Positions 1 through 9,735 of a DNA stretch of 64,000 nucleotides are shown here, one piece after another (positions within the stretch are counted from its first letter, which is position 1; the number at the start of each line of letters is the position of its first letter). Below the pieces are notes generated by a model, which ran no database searches, was not told the origin of the DNA, and saw nothing but the letters and a program-made list of their open reading frames with translations. The position numbers and the translations under genes are program-made. The stretch comes from Spongiivirga citrea (GTDB lineage Bacteria; Bacteroidota; Bacteroidia; Flavobacteriales; Flavobacteriaceae), in the NCBI RefSeq assembly GCF_010671565.1, contig NZ_JAABOQ010000005.1, positions 372,001-436,000 of the forward strand, in the 5' to 3' direction.

Positions 1-1
1 A

Positions 2-2482
2 CTAATTGCTGCTAAAGAAATCTCCATCGATATGGGATTGATGCAATTATTTAAAGATGCGTCATCTCAGATTAAGGTAAATACCTTACACATAGATGAA
101 GCTTTTGTAAATGTGAAAGTAGATAGCCTTGGAAATGCGAATTATGATATTGCTAAGAAAACAAGTGCTTCGGATATCGAACAGGAAACAGAGTCAACTT
201 CATCGGAAGCTTTTGTTTTTGACATTGAAAATTATGAGATAAAAAACAGTCGTATTCATTACTACGATAAGGTAAGTCACATTAGCCTTGATTTAGTTGA
301 TTTTAACCATAGCGGTCAAGGCTCTTTTTCCGAAAATGAATCAAAATTAGATACTAAAACAACTGCAATAGCGTCTTTTGGGTTAGATGAAACACAATAC
401 TTGAATAACAATCAAATAGATCTGGATGCTGTAATTGGGCTAGATCTAAAAAATAGTAAATACAGCTTTTTAGAAAATCAAATGATGATTAATCAGCTGC
501 CATTAAAATTTGATGGTTTTGTTGATGTTAATGATGATAATCAGGAAATAGATATTACGTTTTCTACACCTAAATCGGAGTTTAGAAACTTCTTCGCTTT
601 AATCCCGAAGGAGTATGCGAAAAATATTGAGGGAATAAGCACAAGAGGTGATTTTAAATTAGAAGGATCGATTAAAGGAGTTTCTGATGATAAGACCATT
701 CCTAAAATGGATATTTCAATGAAGTCCAGTAACGCCTCGTTTAAGTATCCAGATTTACCCAAAACGGTAAAAGATATTAATATTGATGCGGCGGTCAAAA
801 ATGAGACAGGAAAACTGGCAGATACCTATGTTCGAATCGGTGCCCTGGATTTCTCTATCGATGCCGACCGCTTTACATCAAAAGGGACAATAAAACAATT
901 GCTAAGCAATCCACTTATCATTGCTAGTTTAAAAGGTAAGATCGATCTTGATAAAATAGCTCAGGCATACCCAATGCCTGAAAATAATGAGTTAAAAGGA
1001 AGCATCAGGGCTGATCTTTCTACCAGTTTTGATATGAATGCCATTGAAAAAGGGCAATACGAACGCATAAAAAGTCAAGGAACGGCTGAGGTGAGTGATT
1101 TTTTATATGCTTCGGATGATGTGGTCAATCCCATTACCATTAAAGATGCAACGATTAATTTTAAAAATGCTGACTATGAGTTAGCTTCTTTTAATGCCAC
1201 TTCAGGGAGTAGTGATATCAGTGCAAAAGGCTCGATTGATAATTTATACGGTTATCTTTTTAGCGATAAAAAGCTGAAAGGAAATTTCACTATTAATTCT
1301 AACAAATTTGTGGTGAGTGATTTTATGGTTGCAGATGAAGAAGCTACAACTAGTGAGAATTCTGGTTCCGATTCTGAAAAGGAGGAATCCCTAGATCATT
1401 TAAAAATACCGGCTTTTTTAGATGTGGAATTGCAAGCAAATGCCAATTCGGTGGTGTATGATAATCTCAATCTTAAGAACGTTAGCGGAACAGTGCAATT
1501 AAAAGATGAGAAAGCTATTTTAAAAGAAGTGAAATCCAAACTTTTTGATGGAAGTATCGTGTTAAGAGGTGATGTTGCTACGGGCGAAAAAATTCCGGTT
1601 TACAATATGCAATTGGGAATTGAAGATTTCGATATCGCCAAGTCTTTTGCAGGAATGGAAATGTTAGAAAAGCTAGCACCTATTGCGAAAGTAATTACCG
1701 GAAAATTAAATACTACTTTGAATATCAATGGTGAGCTGAACAATGATTTTTCTCCGAAATTGGAATCAGTAAGTGGTACTGCCTTGGCAAAACTATTTAC
1801 AGAGCAGGTTAATACCGAAAATTCACCTTTATTGAGTGCCTTGACTTCCAATCTTTCTTTTTTAGAAAAGGAAAAAATCAATTTAAAAGACATTAGCACT
1901 AAACTTGCTTTTGATAAAGGAAAAGTGGCTGTATCGCCTTTCAATCTAAAATATAAAGATATCGATATTCAAGTGGCAGGTTCACATGGTTTTGATAGAA
2001 CGATGGATTATAAGGCGACCCTAAATGTACCAGCCAAATACTTAGGTAGTGAGGTCAATAAGCTCTTAAATCAATTAAACGACCCTGAAACAAATGAGCT
2101 GACCGTACCAGTTGTAGCTAGTTTAACGGGGAGCTTTACAATCCCAAAAGTTAATACTGATCTTAAAAATGCTGTGGAAAATTTGACGAATCAGCTGGTT
2201 CAAATTCAAAAGGAAAAGTTGAAGAACAAGGGCAAGAATTTACTTCATGATTTAGTGCTTGGTAACAACAAAAAAACAGATAGCACGAAAACAGCCAATG
2301 ATGCTACTGATGTTTTACAAAATGTTGTCGGTGGAATACTAGGGGGTACTAAAAAGAAAACCGACAGTACTAAAACTAAATCAGATTCTATTGCCAAAAA
2401 GGATCCCGTAAAAGATGCAGCAACCAATATTTTAGGCGGACTCTTTAAAAAGAAAAAGAAGAAAAAGGATACGGTTAATTAG
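2..2482 (+). CDS. AsmA-family envelope protein (5' end outside window)
   Basis: The reading frame is open to the left edge, so the N-terminus is missing; the first Met seen (position 32) is probably internal. The visible part has about 825 residues. It shows the alternating short beta-strand pattern of AsmA-like proteins, which are long periplasmic beta-rich proteins anchored at the inner membrane and implicated in outer-membrane lipid homeostasis. The C-terminus is low-complexity: two copies of a K-K-T-D-S-T-K motif and a run of seven lysines close to the stop. The next gene is convergent. The family call rests on overall pattern and composition, so a related TamB/DUF748-type protein is possible. 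Confidence 0.75.
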   Translation, partial: LIAAKEISIDMGLMQLFKDASSQIKVNTLHIDEAFVNVKVDSLGNANYDIAKKTSASDIEQETESTSSEAFVFDIENYEIKNSRIHYYDKVSHISLDLVDFNHSGQGSFSENESKLDTKTTAIASFGLDETQYLNNNQIDLDAVIGLDLKNSKYSFLENQMMINQLPLKFDGFVDVNDDNQEIDITFSTPKSEFRNFFALIPKEYAKNIEGISTRGDFKLEGSIKGVSDDKTIPKMDISMKSSNASFKYPDLPKTVKDINIDAAVKNETGKLADTYVRIGALDFSIDADRFTSKGTIKQLLSNPLIIASLKGKIDLDKIAQAYPMPENNELKGSIRADLSTSFDMNAIEKGQYERIKSQGTAEVSDFLYASDDVVNPITIKDATINFKNADYELASFNATSGSSDISAKGSIDNLYGYLFSDKKLKGNFTINSNKFVVSDFMVADEEATTSENSGSDSEKEESLDHLKIPAFLDVELQANANSVVYDNLNLKNVSGTVQLKDEKAILKEVKSKLFDGSIVLRGDVATGEKIPVYNMQLGIEDFDIAKSFAGMEMLEKLAPIAKVITGKLNTTLNINGELNNDFSPKLESVSGTALAKLFTEQVNTENSPLLSALTSNLSFLEKEKINLKDISTKLAFDKGKVAVSPFNLKYKDIDIQVAGSHGFDRTMDYKATLNVPAKYLGSEVNKLLNQLNDPETNELTVPVVASLTGSFTIPKVNTDLKNAVENLTNQLVQIQKEKLKNKGKNLLHDLVLGNNKKTDSTKTANDATDVLQNVVGGILGGTKKKTDSTKTKSDSIAKKDPVKDAATNILGGLFKKKKKKKDTVN

Positions 2483-2513
2483 TTCTTGTTTGACTAAAGT
2501 TGCCAATTCATAA

Positions 2514-3407
2514 TTAAAGATATTGAGCCAATTGTTCTTTAAAATAATTAGCACTTGTTTCAGCACTTTTTAGAGAGTTTTCTGTGTAATTACCTCCTTG
2601 TTCTATATAATAAAATTCAAGTCCAGAGGTGGTTGGATCGGGCATGATGTCGTGATAATTGATAGAGCCATTTCCTAATTCCGTATAATCTCTGGATGTT
2701 TTATGCATGTCTTTAATATGCCACATGACATAGCGCCCCGGTTGTTTTGCAATTAGTTCCCTTGGTGTTGCGTTAGCTGAATGCATGACCCAATACATAT
2801 CTAATTGAAGTTTTACGGTAGAAGTATCTGTTTCATTAAGAATGATGTCATATCCAGTAGTTCCATCAAGATCATCAAATTCATATCCATGATTATGATA
2901 TGCAAATCCAAGTCCAGCTTTAGAAACTTGCTCGCCAATCATATTAAGTTTTGATACCAGTCTTTTAAATCCATCAACAGTGCGTTGTGAAGGAGCAATC
3001 CAAGGCCATGTAATATAATTACTACTCATTTCGAGCGCTCCTTTTATACATTTGTCTGTATACCGTTTTAGTTCGTCATCTGACTTTAACAAATAGTCAG
3101 AAAAAGGATAATGTCCGCTGCTAAACGTTAGCTCAAGGTCATCTAACATTTTTTTAAATTCCTTAGTGGGAATGCCATAATAACTCGCCTTATCCGCATC
3201 GAAGCCAAAATGCTCAAAATCTTGATAGCCCATTTTTTTCAACGCCTTTAGTGTTGCTATTGGGTCTTTAGCCATTTCATCACGTATCGAGAATAGCTGA
3301 TATCCTAACTTAAATTTGGTTGATGATTGCATCGATAAACATGAAATAGGAAGGCAAGATGCCAAGCCTGCAGCTGAGCTTAATTTTACAAAATTTCTTC
3401 GGTTCAT
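2514..3407 (-). CDS. Sugar phosphate isomerase/epimerase family protein with Tat-like signal
   Basis: This 297-residue protein is of the xylose-isomerase-like TIM-barrel type (AP endonuclease 2 fold). The N-terminus MNRRNFVKLSSAAGLASC has a twin-arginine motif and a following hydrophobic stretch, as in many Bacteroidota secreted oxidoreductase and isomerase-like proteins; the Cys there could also be a lipobox. Conserved elements include GYQLFSIRDEM near the N-terminus, the metal-ligand-like segment FAYHNHGYEF, LDMYWV, and WHIKDMH with its likely metal-binding His. Substrate cannot be read from the sequence. The gene lies 16 bp downstream of the SUFU-like gene on the same strand and may be cotranscribed with it. 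Confidence 0.85.
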   Translation of the reverse strand: MNRRNFVKLSSAAGLASCLPISCLSMQSSTKFKLGYQLFSIRDEMAKDPIATLKALKKMGYQDFEHFGFDADKASYYGIPTKEFKKMLDDLELTFSSGHYPFSDYLLKSDDELKRYTDKCIKGALEMSSNYITWPWIAPSQRTVDGFKRLVSKLNMIGEQVSKAGLGFAYHNHGYEFDDLDGTTGYDIILNETDTSTVKLQLDMYWVMHSANATPRELIAKQPGRYVMWHIKDMHKTSRDYTELGNGSINYHDIMPDPTTSGLEFYYIEQGGNYTENSLKSAETSANYFKEQLAQYL

Positions 3408-3423
3408 GGTTATATTTGGCCCT

Positions 3424-4086
3424 TTATATCATGGGTTCTCTATCCAAATCGCTATATGGATAAATTCCTTTTTCCTTTAATATTTTAAATAGTTCGTCAC
3501 TTCCATTCTGTCTTGCATAGTCCATTTCACTTCTGAATATTTGCATACAAAGCAACAAATGATGTGCTCTATCCCCAATTTTAAATTTCTTTCGATCAGG
3601 TTCATACAAGTCAAAAACTAAACAGGTATTTTCTTCATTTTCTCCATTTGGAATTTCTATTGTCTCTTTTGGATTCAGAACTGCTTGAGAGGAATACATG
3701 CCAATTGCAGTTAAAAAACTACAGGCTTTTCTTTCTATCAAGTTAAATGGTGTTTGCGTTTCTTCCTCTGTGTTATAGTCATATTTGGTAAAAGCAACTA
3801 GTTCATAAGTTCCTATACGGTTTTTCTTTGGGCCATTTCCGTCTGGATCTAATAATTCCATTGTCGCAAATCCAGTTCCTTTGATATGGTTTGGGAAGTA
3901 ATACATATCAACCGCGCCACCAATGGCAAATGGTATTATTGCATGCCCAACAAGATTGTGCATTTTCCCTAGTATATTTTCAAGCCCCTCGGATTTTAAT
4001 TCATAATCTCTTTCATGTTCCTCTTCCGTAAATTCTTTTTCAATTGGTGTTTCTTTTTTACCAAATAGTCGATTTAAAAATCCCAT
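3424..4086 (-). CDS. Suppressor of fused (SUFU)-like domain protein
   Basis: A soluble 220-residue protein without signal peptide. The C-terminal part, with LLLCMQIFRSEMDYARQNG followed by a short helix and a proline-containing end, resembles the C-terminal half of bacterial SUFU-domain proteins, as does the mid-region block GTYELVAFTKYDY. In bacteria this fold is best known from single-domain cytosolic proteins, and some serve as immunity proteins of polymorphic toxin systems. No toxin gene is adjacent, so such a role is not supported here. Family assignment is from pattern memory only. The start ATG fits the helical, Lys/Glu-rich N-terminus MGFLNRLFGKK. Confidence 0.5.
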   Translation of the reverse strand: MGFLNRLFGKKETPIEKEFTEEEHERDYELKSEGLENILGKMHNLVGHAIIPFAIGGAVDMYYFPNHIKGTGFATMELLDPDGNGPKKNRIGTYELVAFTKYDYNTEEETQTPFNLIERKACSFLTAIGMYSSQAVLNPKETIEIPNGENEENTCLVFDLYEPDRKKFKIGDRAHHLLLCMQIFRSEMDYARQNGSDELFKILKEKGIYPYSDLDREPMI

Positions 4087-4163
4087 AGTGTAACTAAGCT
4101 TTATTTTTTAGGTGACTCAGAACCTTTAGATAACAGCATATCCAAAACATTTCCAATTATAAA

Positions 4164-7100
4164 TTACTTCACATCCTTTAATATCTCCTCAACCGACCGC
4201 TCCAATTGCTGATCTCGCCCTTGGTCAATTACACCTGGCATGTTTTTAACTTTAATCATCGGTTCGGTTTGGTTATTTTCCATCCACTGGCCTTGTTTGT
4301 CTTTGGCGCTTACAGGAACGACTCCCCAATACGATCCGTCAGGTAAGCCTTCCCAACCTGCAAAACTACAGGTTCCGGGTACTGGCATTCCCACCGTTTT
4401 TCCAATTTTAAGATCGGAATATCCACAAGCGAAACAATGCCCGTCAGAATATTGGGCTTCGTTAATCATCGCCAATGTTGGTTTGGTATATCTAGAAACA
4501 GGTTCGCCACCAACGACCTTTGCTTCGGTTTCATAGCTAATAAAAGGTGTGCCGGTAAAGAACATCGCAAGATCACCTACAAGGTCACCACCACCGTTAA
4601 ATCGAGTGTCAATAATCATCCCTTTTCGGTCAAAATATTTACCCATCATATCTTGATAGATACTTCGGTACGGCCCATCGCTCATTCCAGGAATATGTAC
4701 ATATCCAATTTGGCCATTACTTAATTTGGTTACTTCTTCTTCGTTTTTCTTTACCCAACGTTTGTATAAAAGTCCACGTTCGGCGCCTAAACTAATCGGC
4801 TTTATGGTAATGGTATGACGTTTTTTAGTCGCTGGATCAACGATATCAAGCAACATAAATTTCCCGACTTTACGGTTTAAATATTTGGCTATATCCTGAT
4901 CTTTTGATACGATTTGTCCGTCAATCTTCTCGATGATCATTCCCGCTTTTATCTTGAATTTGGCTTTATCTAGTGGTCCACCTTTTAAGATTTCATCTAT
5001 TAAAATACCATCGTCTTGATGACTAAAATTCATAATAATTCCTAATGATGCAGTTCTATCAGCATTCGATACACTGCTGCCTCGATATCCTGCTCCAGCG
5101 TGTGAGACGTTCAACTCACCTAGCATCTCCGATAACATCTCTGTCATTTCATAGGAATTCCCAATGCTCGGCAGGTATTTTTCGTATTCAGTACGCATTA
5201 ATTTCCAATCGATACCATGAAAATCTGGGTGGTAGAAAATGGCATTGGTTCGCAACCAAACATGATCAAAAATGGCAGTACGCTCGGCTTTTTTATCAAA
5301 CTCCATTTCGCCATTAATCTTAACCGGCTTGTTCGAGCTTTTTTCAGGATCTATCTTAGAAATCTTTCCAGAACTCAATAAAAATAGATTCTTCATTTCC
5401 TTATCCCAAACTAAACTTCCCGATCGTGCGCCCAATTTCATAGTCATTTTGGTCTCTTTGGTACGAAGATTTGTGCTCCAAAGATTCATTTTGTCTTCAA
5501 AACGGGCTAAATAATACAATTTGTCCCCATCTTTGGAAAGCACCGCATCGCCTAAACGCGAAGAGTGAATGGTTAAACGTTTGGTGCGTTCTTTCATTTG
5601 ATCCCAATCAAAGGTCAATGCAGTTGCCTTTTTCTCTTTAGATTTGTCGTCTTTCTTACTCTTCTTCTTTTTCGATTTTTTATCATCATCTTTCTCCTCC
5701 TCTTTGGGTTTTGAAGCTTCCTCAATCGCTTTTTGCAGTTTGAAGTCTTCTTCGCTTAAATTGAATTTATCCCAAGCTTCCTGAGTAAAGAACATGCTAT
5801 ACACATCCATTTCAAAGTTGCCACTAGTCGCATATGATTTTAGTCCGTTGCGATTGCTAAACCAGATCATTTGCTTGCCTTTATTTACCCATTTTGGAGC
5901 AACATCATAATAACCACTTTCATTTAGATTCACCTTTTTAGAACCATCTGCAGCCATTAACAACACCTCACTATTGCTAAGTGTCATGCTCCAATCGATC
6001 AATAGCCATTTGCTATCGGGACTCCAAGTAAAATACTTATCACCATCGCTCATATGAAAGAGCTCTTTTGGCGTTAGTAGGGTAGTCGTTGTATTAGTGG
6101 CAAGATCGATCACTTTAAGCGAACGTCGATCTTCTATAAATGCCATTTTCTTTCCATCTGGAGAGTATTCGGCTAAATAATTGTCTTTGTCATTTGCGAT
6201 GACTGGTGATTCTTTGATCAATGTTGAAGCAAAGAAAAACGGCTCTTCTTTTCTTGTTTTTTCTGTTTTATAAATACCCCATTTTCCATTTCGTTCGCTA
6301 CTATAAACAACCGACTTTCCTTCGGGTCCCCAGCTAACAAAACGTTCGCGTTCCGGAGTATTTGTAAGGCGTTTTGTAAATGATTCTTCTACTGAGGTTA
6401 CAAATACTTCACCACGAGCGATAAACGCGATTTCCTTCCCGTTTGGTGAGATCGCCATTTCATTGACGCCGCCATTTATGGAGATGAATTTATCGGCATT
6501 ACTAATATTTTGTGTTCTTATACTAACGGAAACTTTTTTAGGTTGCTCTCCTTCTTTCATGGTATACAATTCGCCATCATATCCAAAGGATAGAACACCA
6601 TTACCCATACTTAAAAAGCGCACTGGGTGTAGTTTGAAATTGGTTAGTTGCTCTGAACTTCCTCCGGGAGTTATCGCTTTTTTGTGAACGTTAAAAGTGC
6701 CATTTTCTTCACTTAAATAATACATGCTCTTTTCATCTGCACTAAAAATAGGCTGTCTATCTTCTCCTTTAAATGAGGTGATCTGCTGATGCTTTTTGGT
6801 TGTCATATCATAGGTCCAGATATCGCGGGTAATTGCTGAAGTGTGATGCTTTCTCCATTCATTTTCACCGCCTTTTTTATCCTGATATAACATGGTGTTT
6901 CCATCAGATGATAGTTGGACATAGTCGGCTGGAGTCGTCAAAATTTGATCAACGCGTCCACCATTTGTAGATACTGAGTATAATTCTGACATAGACCCTG
7001 TTGGGTATTGGCGATGTTTAACATCATCCTGTCGTACCGCTCCAAATAATACTTTACTGTTGTCTGTATTGAAGGTGTATGGATATTCGTTGTTAGAATG

Positions 7101-7412
7101 GAATGTCAATCGGTTTGCCGCTCCACCCATTGCGTCCATTACATAAATATCAAAATTCCCGTAGCGATTGGATGCAAAGGCAAGCTGTTTTCCGTCTTTA
7201 CTCCAAACGGGCATATAATCATGAGCCTCATGAAAGGTGAGTTGCGTTGCGTTTCCTCCGGAAGCACTGACTTTGTATAAATCACCTTTAAAAGTGAAGG
7301 CTATTTGCGTCCCATCAGGAGAGATCGATGAGTAACGTAGCCATTGTGGATTATCTTGAGCTGATACAATTGTAGTAAAGGTCGCTACAAGCGACAGAAA
7401 AAAGTATTTCAT
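4164..7412 (-). CDS. Tricorn-type protease (S41 family) with beta-propeller domains
   Basis: A 1082-residue exported protein with signal peptide MKYFFLSLVATFTTIVSAQ. About the first 600 residues contain WD40-like PD40 strands such as SPDGTQIAF, SPNGKEIAF and SPDGKKMAF, consistent with the two propellers of tricorn protease. A Lys/Asp/Glu-rich linker follows, then a helical C1-like region with the catalytic-His motif GELNVSHAG, a PDZ domain around IDEILKGGPLDKAKF, and an S41 domain. In the S41 domain, RFNGGGD and the nucleophile segment NEAQYSDGHCFA match the Ser-Asp pair of tricorn. It is therefore likely an active periplasmic peptidase acting on peptides or misfolded proteins. It appears monocistronic. 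Confidence 0.92.
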   Translation of the reverse strand: MKYFFLSLVATFTTIVSAQDNPQWLRYSSISPDGTQIAFTFKGDLYKVSASGGNATQLTFHEAHDYMPVWSKDGKQLAFASNRYGNFDIYVMDAMGGAANRLTFHSNNEYPYTFNTDNSKVLFGAVRQDDVKHRQYPTGSMSELYSVSTNGGRVDQILTTPADYVQLSSDGNTMLYQDKKGGENEWRKHHTSAITRDIWTYDMTTKKHQQITSFKGEDRQPIFSADEKSMYYLSEENGTFNVHKKAITPGGSSEQLTNFKLHPVRFLSMGNGVLSFGYDGELYTMKEGEQPKKVSVSIRTQNISNADKFISINGGVNEMAISPNGKEIAFIARGEVFVTSVEESFTKRLTNTPERERFVSWGPEGKSVVYSSERNGKWGIYKTEKTRKEEPFFFASTLIKESPVIANDKDNYLAEYSPDGKKMAFIEDRRSLKVIDLATNTTTTLLTPKELFHMSDGDKYFTWSPDSKWLLIDWSMTLSNSEVLLMAADGSKKVNLNESGYYDVAPKWVNKGKQMIWFSNRNGLKSYATSGNFEMDVYSMFFTQEAWDKFNLSEEDFKLQKAIEEASKPKEEEKDDDKKSKKKKSKKDDKSKEKKATALTFDWDQMKERTKRLTIHSSRLGDAVLSKDGDKLYYLARFEDKMNLWSTNLRTKETKMTMKLGARSGSLVWDKEMKNLFLLSSGKISKIDPEKSSNKPVKINGEMEFDKKAERTAIFDHVWLRTNAIFYHPDFHGIDWKLMRTEYEKYLPSIGNSYEMTEMLSEMLGELNVSHAGAGYRGSSVSNADRTASLGIIMNFSHQDDGILIDEILKGGPLDKAKFKIKAGMIIEKIDGQIVSKDQDIAKYLNRKVGKFMLLDIVDPATKKRHTITIKPISLGAERGLLYKRWVKKNEEEVTKLSNGQIGYVHIPGMSDGPYRSIYQDMMGKYFDRKGMIIDTRFNGGGDLVGDLAMFFTGTPFISYETEAKVVGGEPVSRYTKPTLAMINEAQYSDGHCFACGYSDLKIGKTVGMPVPGTCSFAGWEGLPDGSYWGVVPVSAKDKQGQWMENNQTEPMIKVKNMPGVIDQGRDQQLERSVEEILKDVK

Positions 7413-7536
7413 TGGTTAGTTTATTTGCCTCTAAACTACCAAAATACAGGCTTTTGCACAATGCAATGAGATGTTAATTTACTCCTAATTTTTCTTGACG
7501 GATAAACTCAAAATCGAATTGAAGACGAAAATGTTC

Positions 7537-8421
7537 TTATCCCAGCTTCTCTTTAAAGAATTCCACTGTTCTTTTCCATGCTAATTCGGCGGCCTCTCTA
7601 TCATATCGCGGAGTAGTATCGTTGTGAAAACCGTGATTAGCTTTTTTATAGATATGAGCTTGATACTCTTTTTTGTTTTCTTTTAAAGCAGCCTCGTAAG
7701 CGGGCCATCCGGCATTCACTCGTTTGTCTAATTCACCAAAGTGAAGTAGCAGAGGAGCTTTGATTTTGTCAATATCTTCTTTAGGTTGTCCACCATAAAA
7801 TGGGACAGCAGCCCCTAGATCCGGAATTTTGACGGCCATCATATTCGATATCCAGCCACCAAAACAAAAACCGACAACACCTACTTTTCCGGAACATTCG
7901 GGATGATTTTTTAAATAATTAAAGGCTGCAATAAAATCTTCCAACATTTCATTTCTATCACGTTTTCGTTGCAGTTCTCGACCAGCATCATCATTTCCGG
8001 GATAGCCACCTAGCGGAGTTAGTGCATCTGGCGCTAATGATATAAACCCAGCCAGACCTGCGCGTCGTCCAACATCTTCGATATGCGGATTTAAACCTCT
8101 GTTTTCATGCACTACAATGATGCCAGGCAGTTTCGTTTTTGCATTTACAGGTCGGGAAAGTAAGCCTTTTATAGAGCCTCCACCTTTGGCAGAATCATAA
8201 TTGATGTATTCTGATTTTAGACGTTTGTCATCCTGTTGTATTTGAATTTTCTTGACGTAATCAGGAGAGATAAAACTTAATAAAGATGAAACTGTGAGTC
8301 CGCCAACGGCATATATTCCCAATTTGTCAAGGAATAGTCTTCTGCTTACACGATCATGCGCATAATCATCATACAAATCGAATACTTCTTGTTTGATATC
8401 TTCTTTTCTCAGTTTTTTCAT
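7537..8421 (-). CDS. Dienelactone hydrolase family protein
   Basis: A 294-residue alpha/beta hydrolase of the dienelactone hydrolase group. The nucleophile motif is GFCFGG (Cys186), with Asp232 and His263 completing a Cys-Asp-His triad. Glu106 in the HENRG motif is the residue that holds the Cys in known family members. An extra N-terminal segment of about 60 residues contains SRRLFLDKLG and a hydrophobic stretch, resembling a late twin-arginine signal, so export is likely. The family hydrolyses lactones or esters; the natural substrate is not evident. It is separate from rodA (54 bp gap) and has no clear pathway neighbours. Confidence 0.88.
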   Translation of the reverse strand: MKKLRKEDIKQEVFDLYDDYAHDRVSRRLFLDKLGIYAVGGLTVSSLLSFISPDYVKKIQIQQDDKRLKSEYINYDSAKGGGSIKGLLSRPVNAKTKLPGIIVVHENRGLNPHIEDVGRRAGLAGFISLAPDALTPLGGYPGNDDAGRELQRKRDRNEMLEDFIAAFNYLKNHPECSGKVGVVGFCFGGWISNMMAVKIPDLGAAVPFYGGQPKEDIDKIKAPLLLHFGELDKRVNAGWPAYEAALKENKKEYQAHIYKKANHGFHNDTTPRYDREAAELAWKRTVEFFKEKLG

Positions 8422-8475
8422 GATGGTTATTTTTGGAATAATTCAGATAAATCAATCGGCTAAAAACACCACGAT

Positions 8476-9735
8476 TTACCATTCATTAATTCTATTGCTA
8501 TCTAATTTTAAAAAGATAAACAATAAAATCGTAAAACCCCAAAGTCCAGAGCCTCCATAACTGAAAAATGGCAGCGGAATACCAATTGTGGGTAGTAATC
8601 CAATAACCATCCCAATATTAATTGCGAAGTGAATAAATAATACGGAGACGACACCATAGCCGACGACTCGACTAAATTGTGATTTTTGCCGTTCGGCAAG
8701 TGTAATAAGCCGTAGTAGTAAGATGATGAAAAGAGCGACAACCAGCGTACTTCCCAAAAAGCCCCATTCTTCGCCTACCGTACTAAAAATGTAATCAGTA
8801 TGCTGTTCAGGGACGAAGCCTCCTTTTGTTTGAGTGCCCTCTAAAAACCCTTTTCCGGTAAAACCTCCGGATCCAATCGCAATTTGAGATTGATTGGTGT
8901 TATAGCCAATTCCTTTGGTGTCAACTGATTTTCCTAAAACGATATTGAAGCGATCGCGGTGGCGTTGTTCGAATACATCATTAAAAATATAGTTCGAGGC
9001 GTAGGCGAAGCCAGTTGTAAACACAATGGCTATTAAAAATGGCGCTAGTTTTCTGCGCTTGTTTTTCCTCTTAGAAATGAAAAATGCAATGATTAAAATT
9101 ACAGCTGCAACGATGCTAACTAACAAACTTCCAATGAGCAGGGTTCCAATAAAAAGTGATACAGTTAACAGTCCAAACCAAAGATAATTGGCGGAAACCC
9201 CTTCGCGGTGCAACACAAAAAAGAAGGAAGCAAAAACGAGTGCGCTCCCAGGATCGGGTTGCGGAACGATAAATAAAGCGGGCAAAAATATGATCAAGAA
9301 AGCACGAAGTTGGCTCCCTAGTAATTTCATGTTGGTCTGGATGTCACTTATATATTTTGCAAGCGCTAGTGCGGTTGCTGCTTTTGCAAATTCTGATGGT
9401 TGCAAGCTCATACCGCCAAAAGAGTACCATGAAGTCGCACCAGATATATTTTTCCCAAAGAGGAACAATCCTAGTAGTGAAACCAGCGAGATTATATAAA
9501 ATATACTTGCAAACCGTTCATAAAACTTCGCTTCAATAGATAATACAAGTACGATGAGAACGAGACTACAAATGATAAAAATAAGCTGCCGGCCGTAGGG
9601 TTGATTAAAATCTAAAAGAGAGGTTGATTGTTCGGATAGGGAAGCGGAGTAGATATTGATCCACCCAATACCTACCAGTAAAAAATATAGCAGTATGCTT
9701 ACCCAATCTAATTTTCCGGTGGTGCTTCTACTCAT
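8476..9735 (-). CDS. rodA: Rod-shape SEDS peptidoglycan glycosyltransferase RodA
   Basis: A 419-residue polytopic SEDS protein with about ten hydrophobic helices. Diagnostic segments are LQPSEFAKAATALALAKY, the loop VPQPDPGSALVF, and PLPFFSYGGSGLWGF near the C-terminus. RodA polymerises glycan strands from lipid II during side-wall growth, working with the class B PBP encoded immediately upstream (mrdA). The start overlaps the mrdA stop by 8 bp, which supports translational coupling. It is the last gene of the mreBCD-mrdA-rodA operon. The other SEDS gene here is ftsW in the division cluster; the mre context identifies this copy as RodA. Confidence 0.95.
   Translation of the reverse strand: MSRSTTGKLDWVSILLYFLLVGIGWINIYSASLSEQSTSLLDFNQPYGRQLIFIICSLVLIVLVLSIEAKFYERFASIFYIISLVSLLGLFLFGKNISGATSWYSFGGMSLQPSEFAKAATALALAKYISDIQTNMKLLGSQLRAFLIIFLPALFIVPQPDPGSALVFASFFFVLHREGVSANYLWFGLLTVSLFIGTLLIGSLLVSIVAAVILIIAFFISKRKNKRRKLAPFLIAIVFTTGFAYASNYIFNDVFEQRHRDRFNIVLGKSVDTKGIGYNTNQSQIAIGSGGFTGKGFLEGTQTKGGFVPEQHTDYIFSTVGEEWGFLGSTLVVALFIILLLRLITLAERQKSQFSRVVGYGVVSVLFIHFAINIGMVIGLLPTIGIPLPFFSYGGSGLWGFTILLFIFLKLDSNRINEW

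Noticed and set aside
3424-4086. SUFU-like protein considered as the immunity gene of a toxin system
   Set aside because: No toxin, polymorphic cassette or secretion marker is adjacent; the neighbours are metabolic or proteolytic genes.
4240-7280. Several plus-strand frames within the tricorn-type protease gene
   Set aside because: All overlap the well-supported protease frame on the opposite strand and show no domain features.
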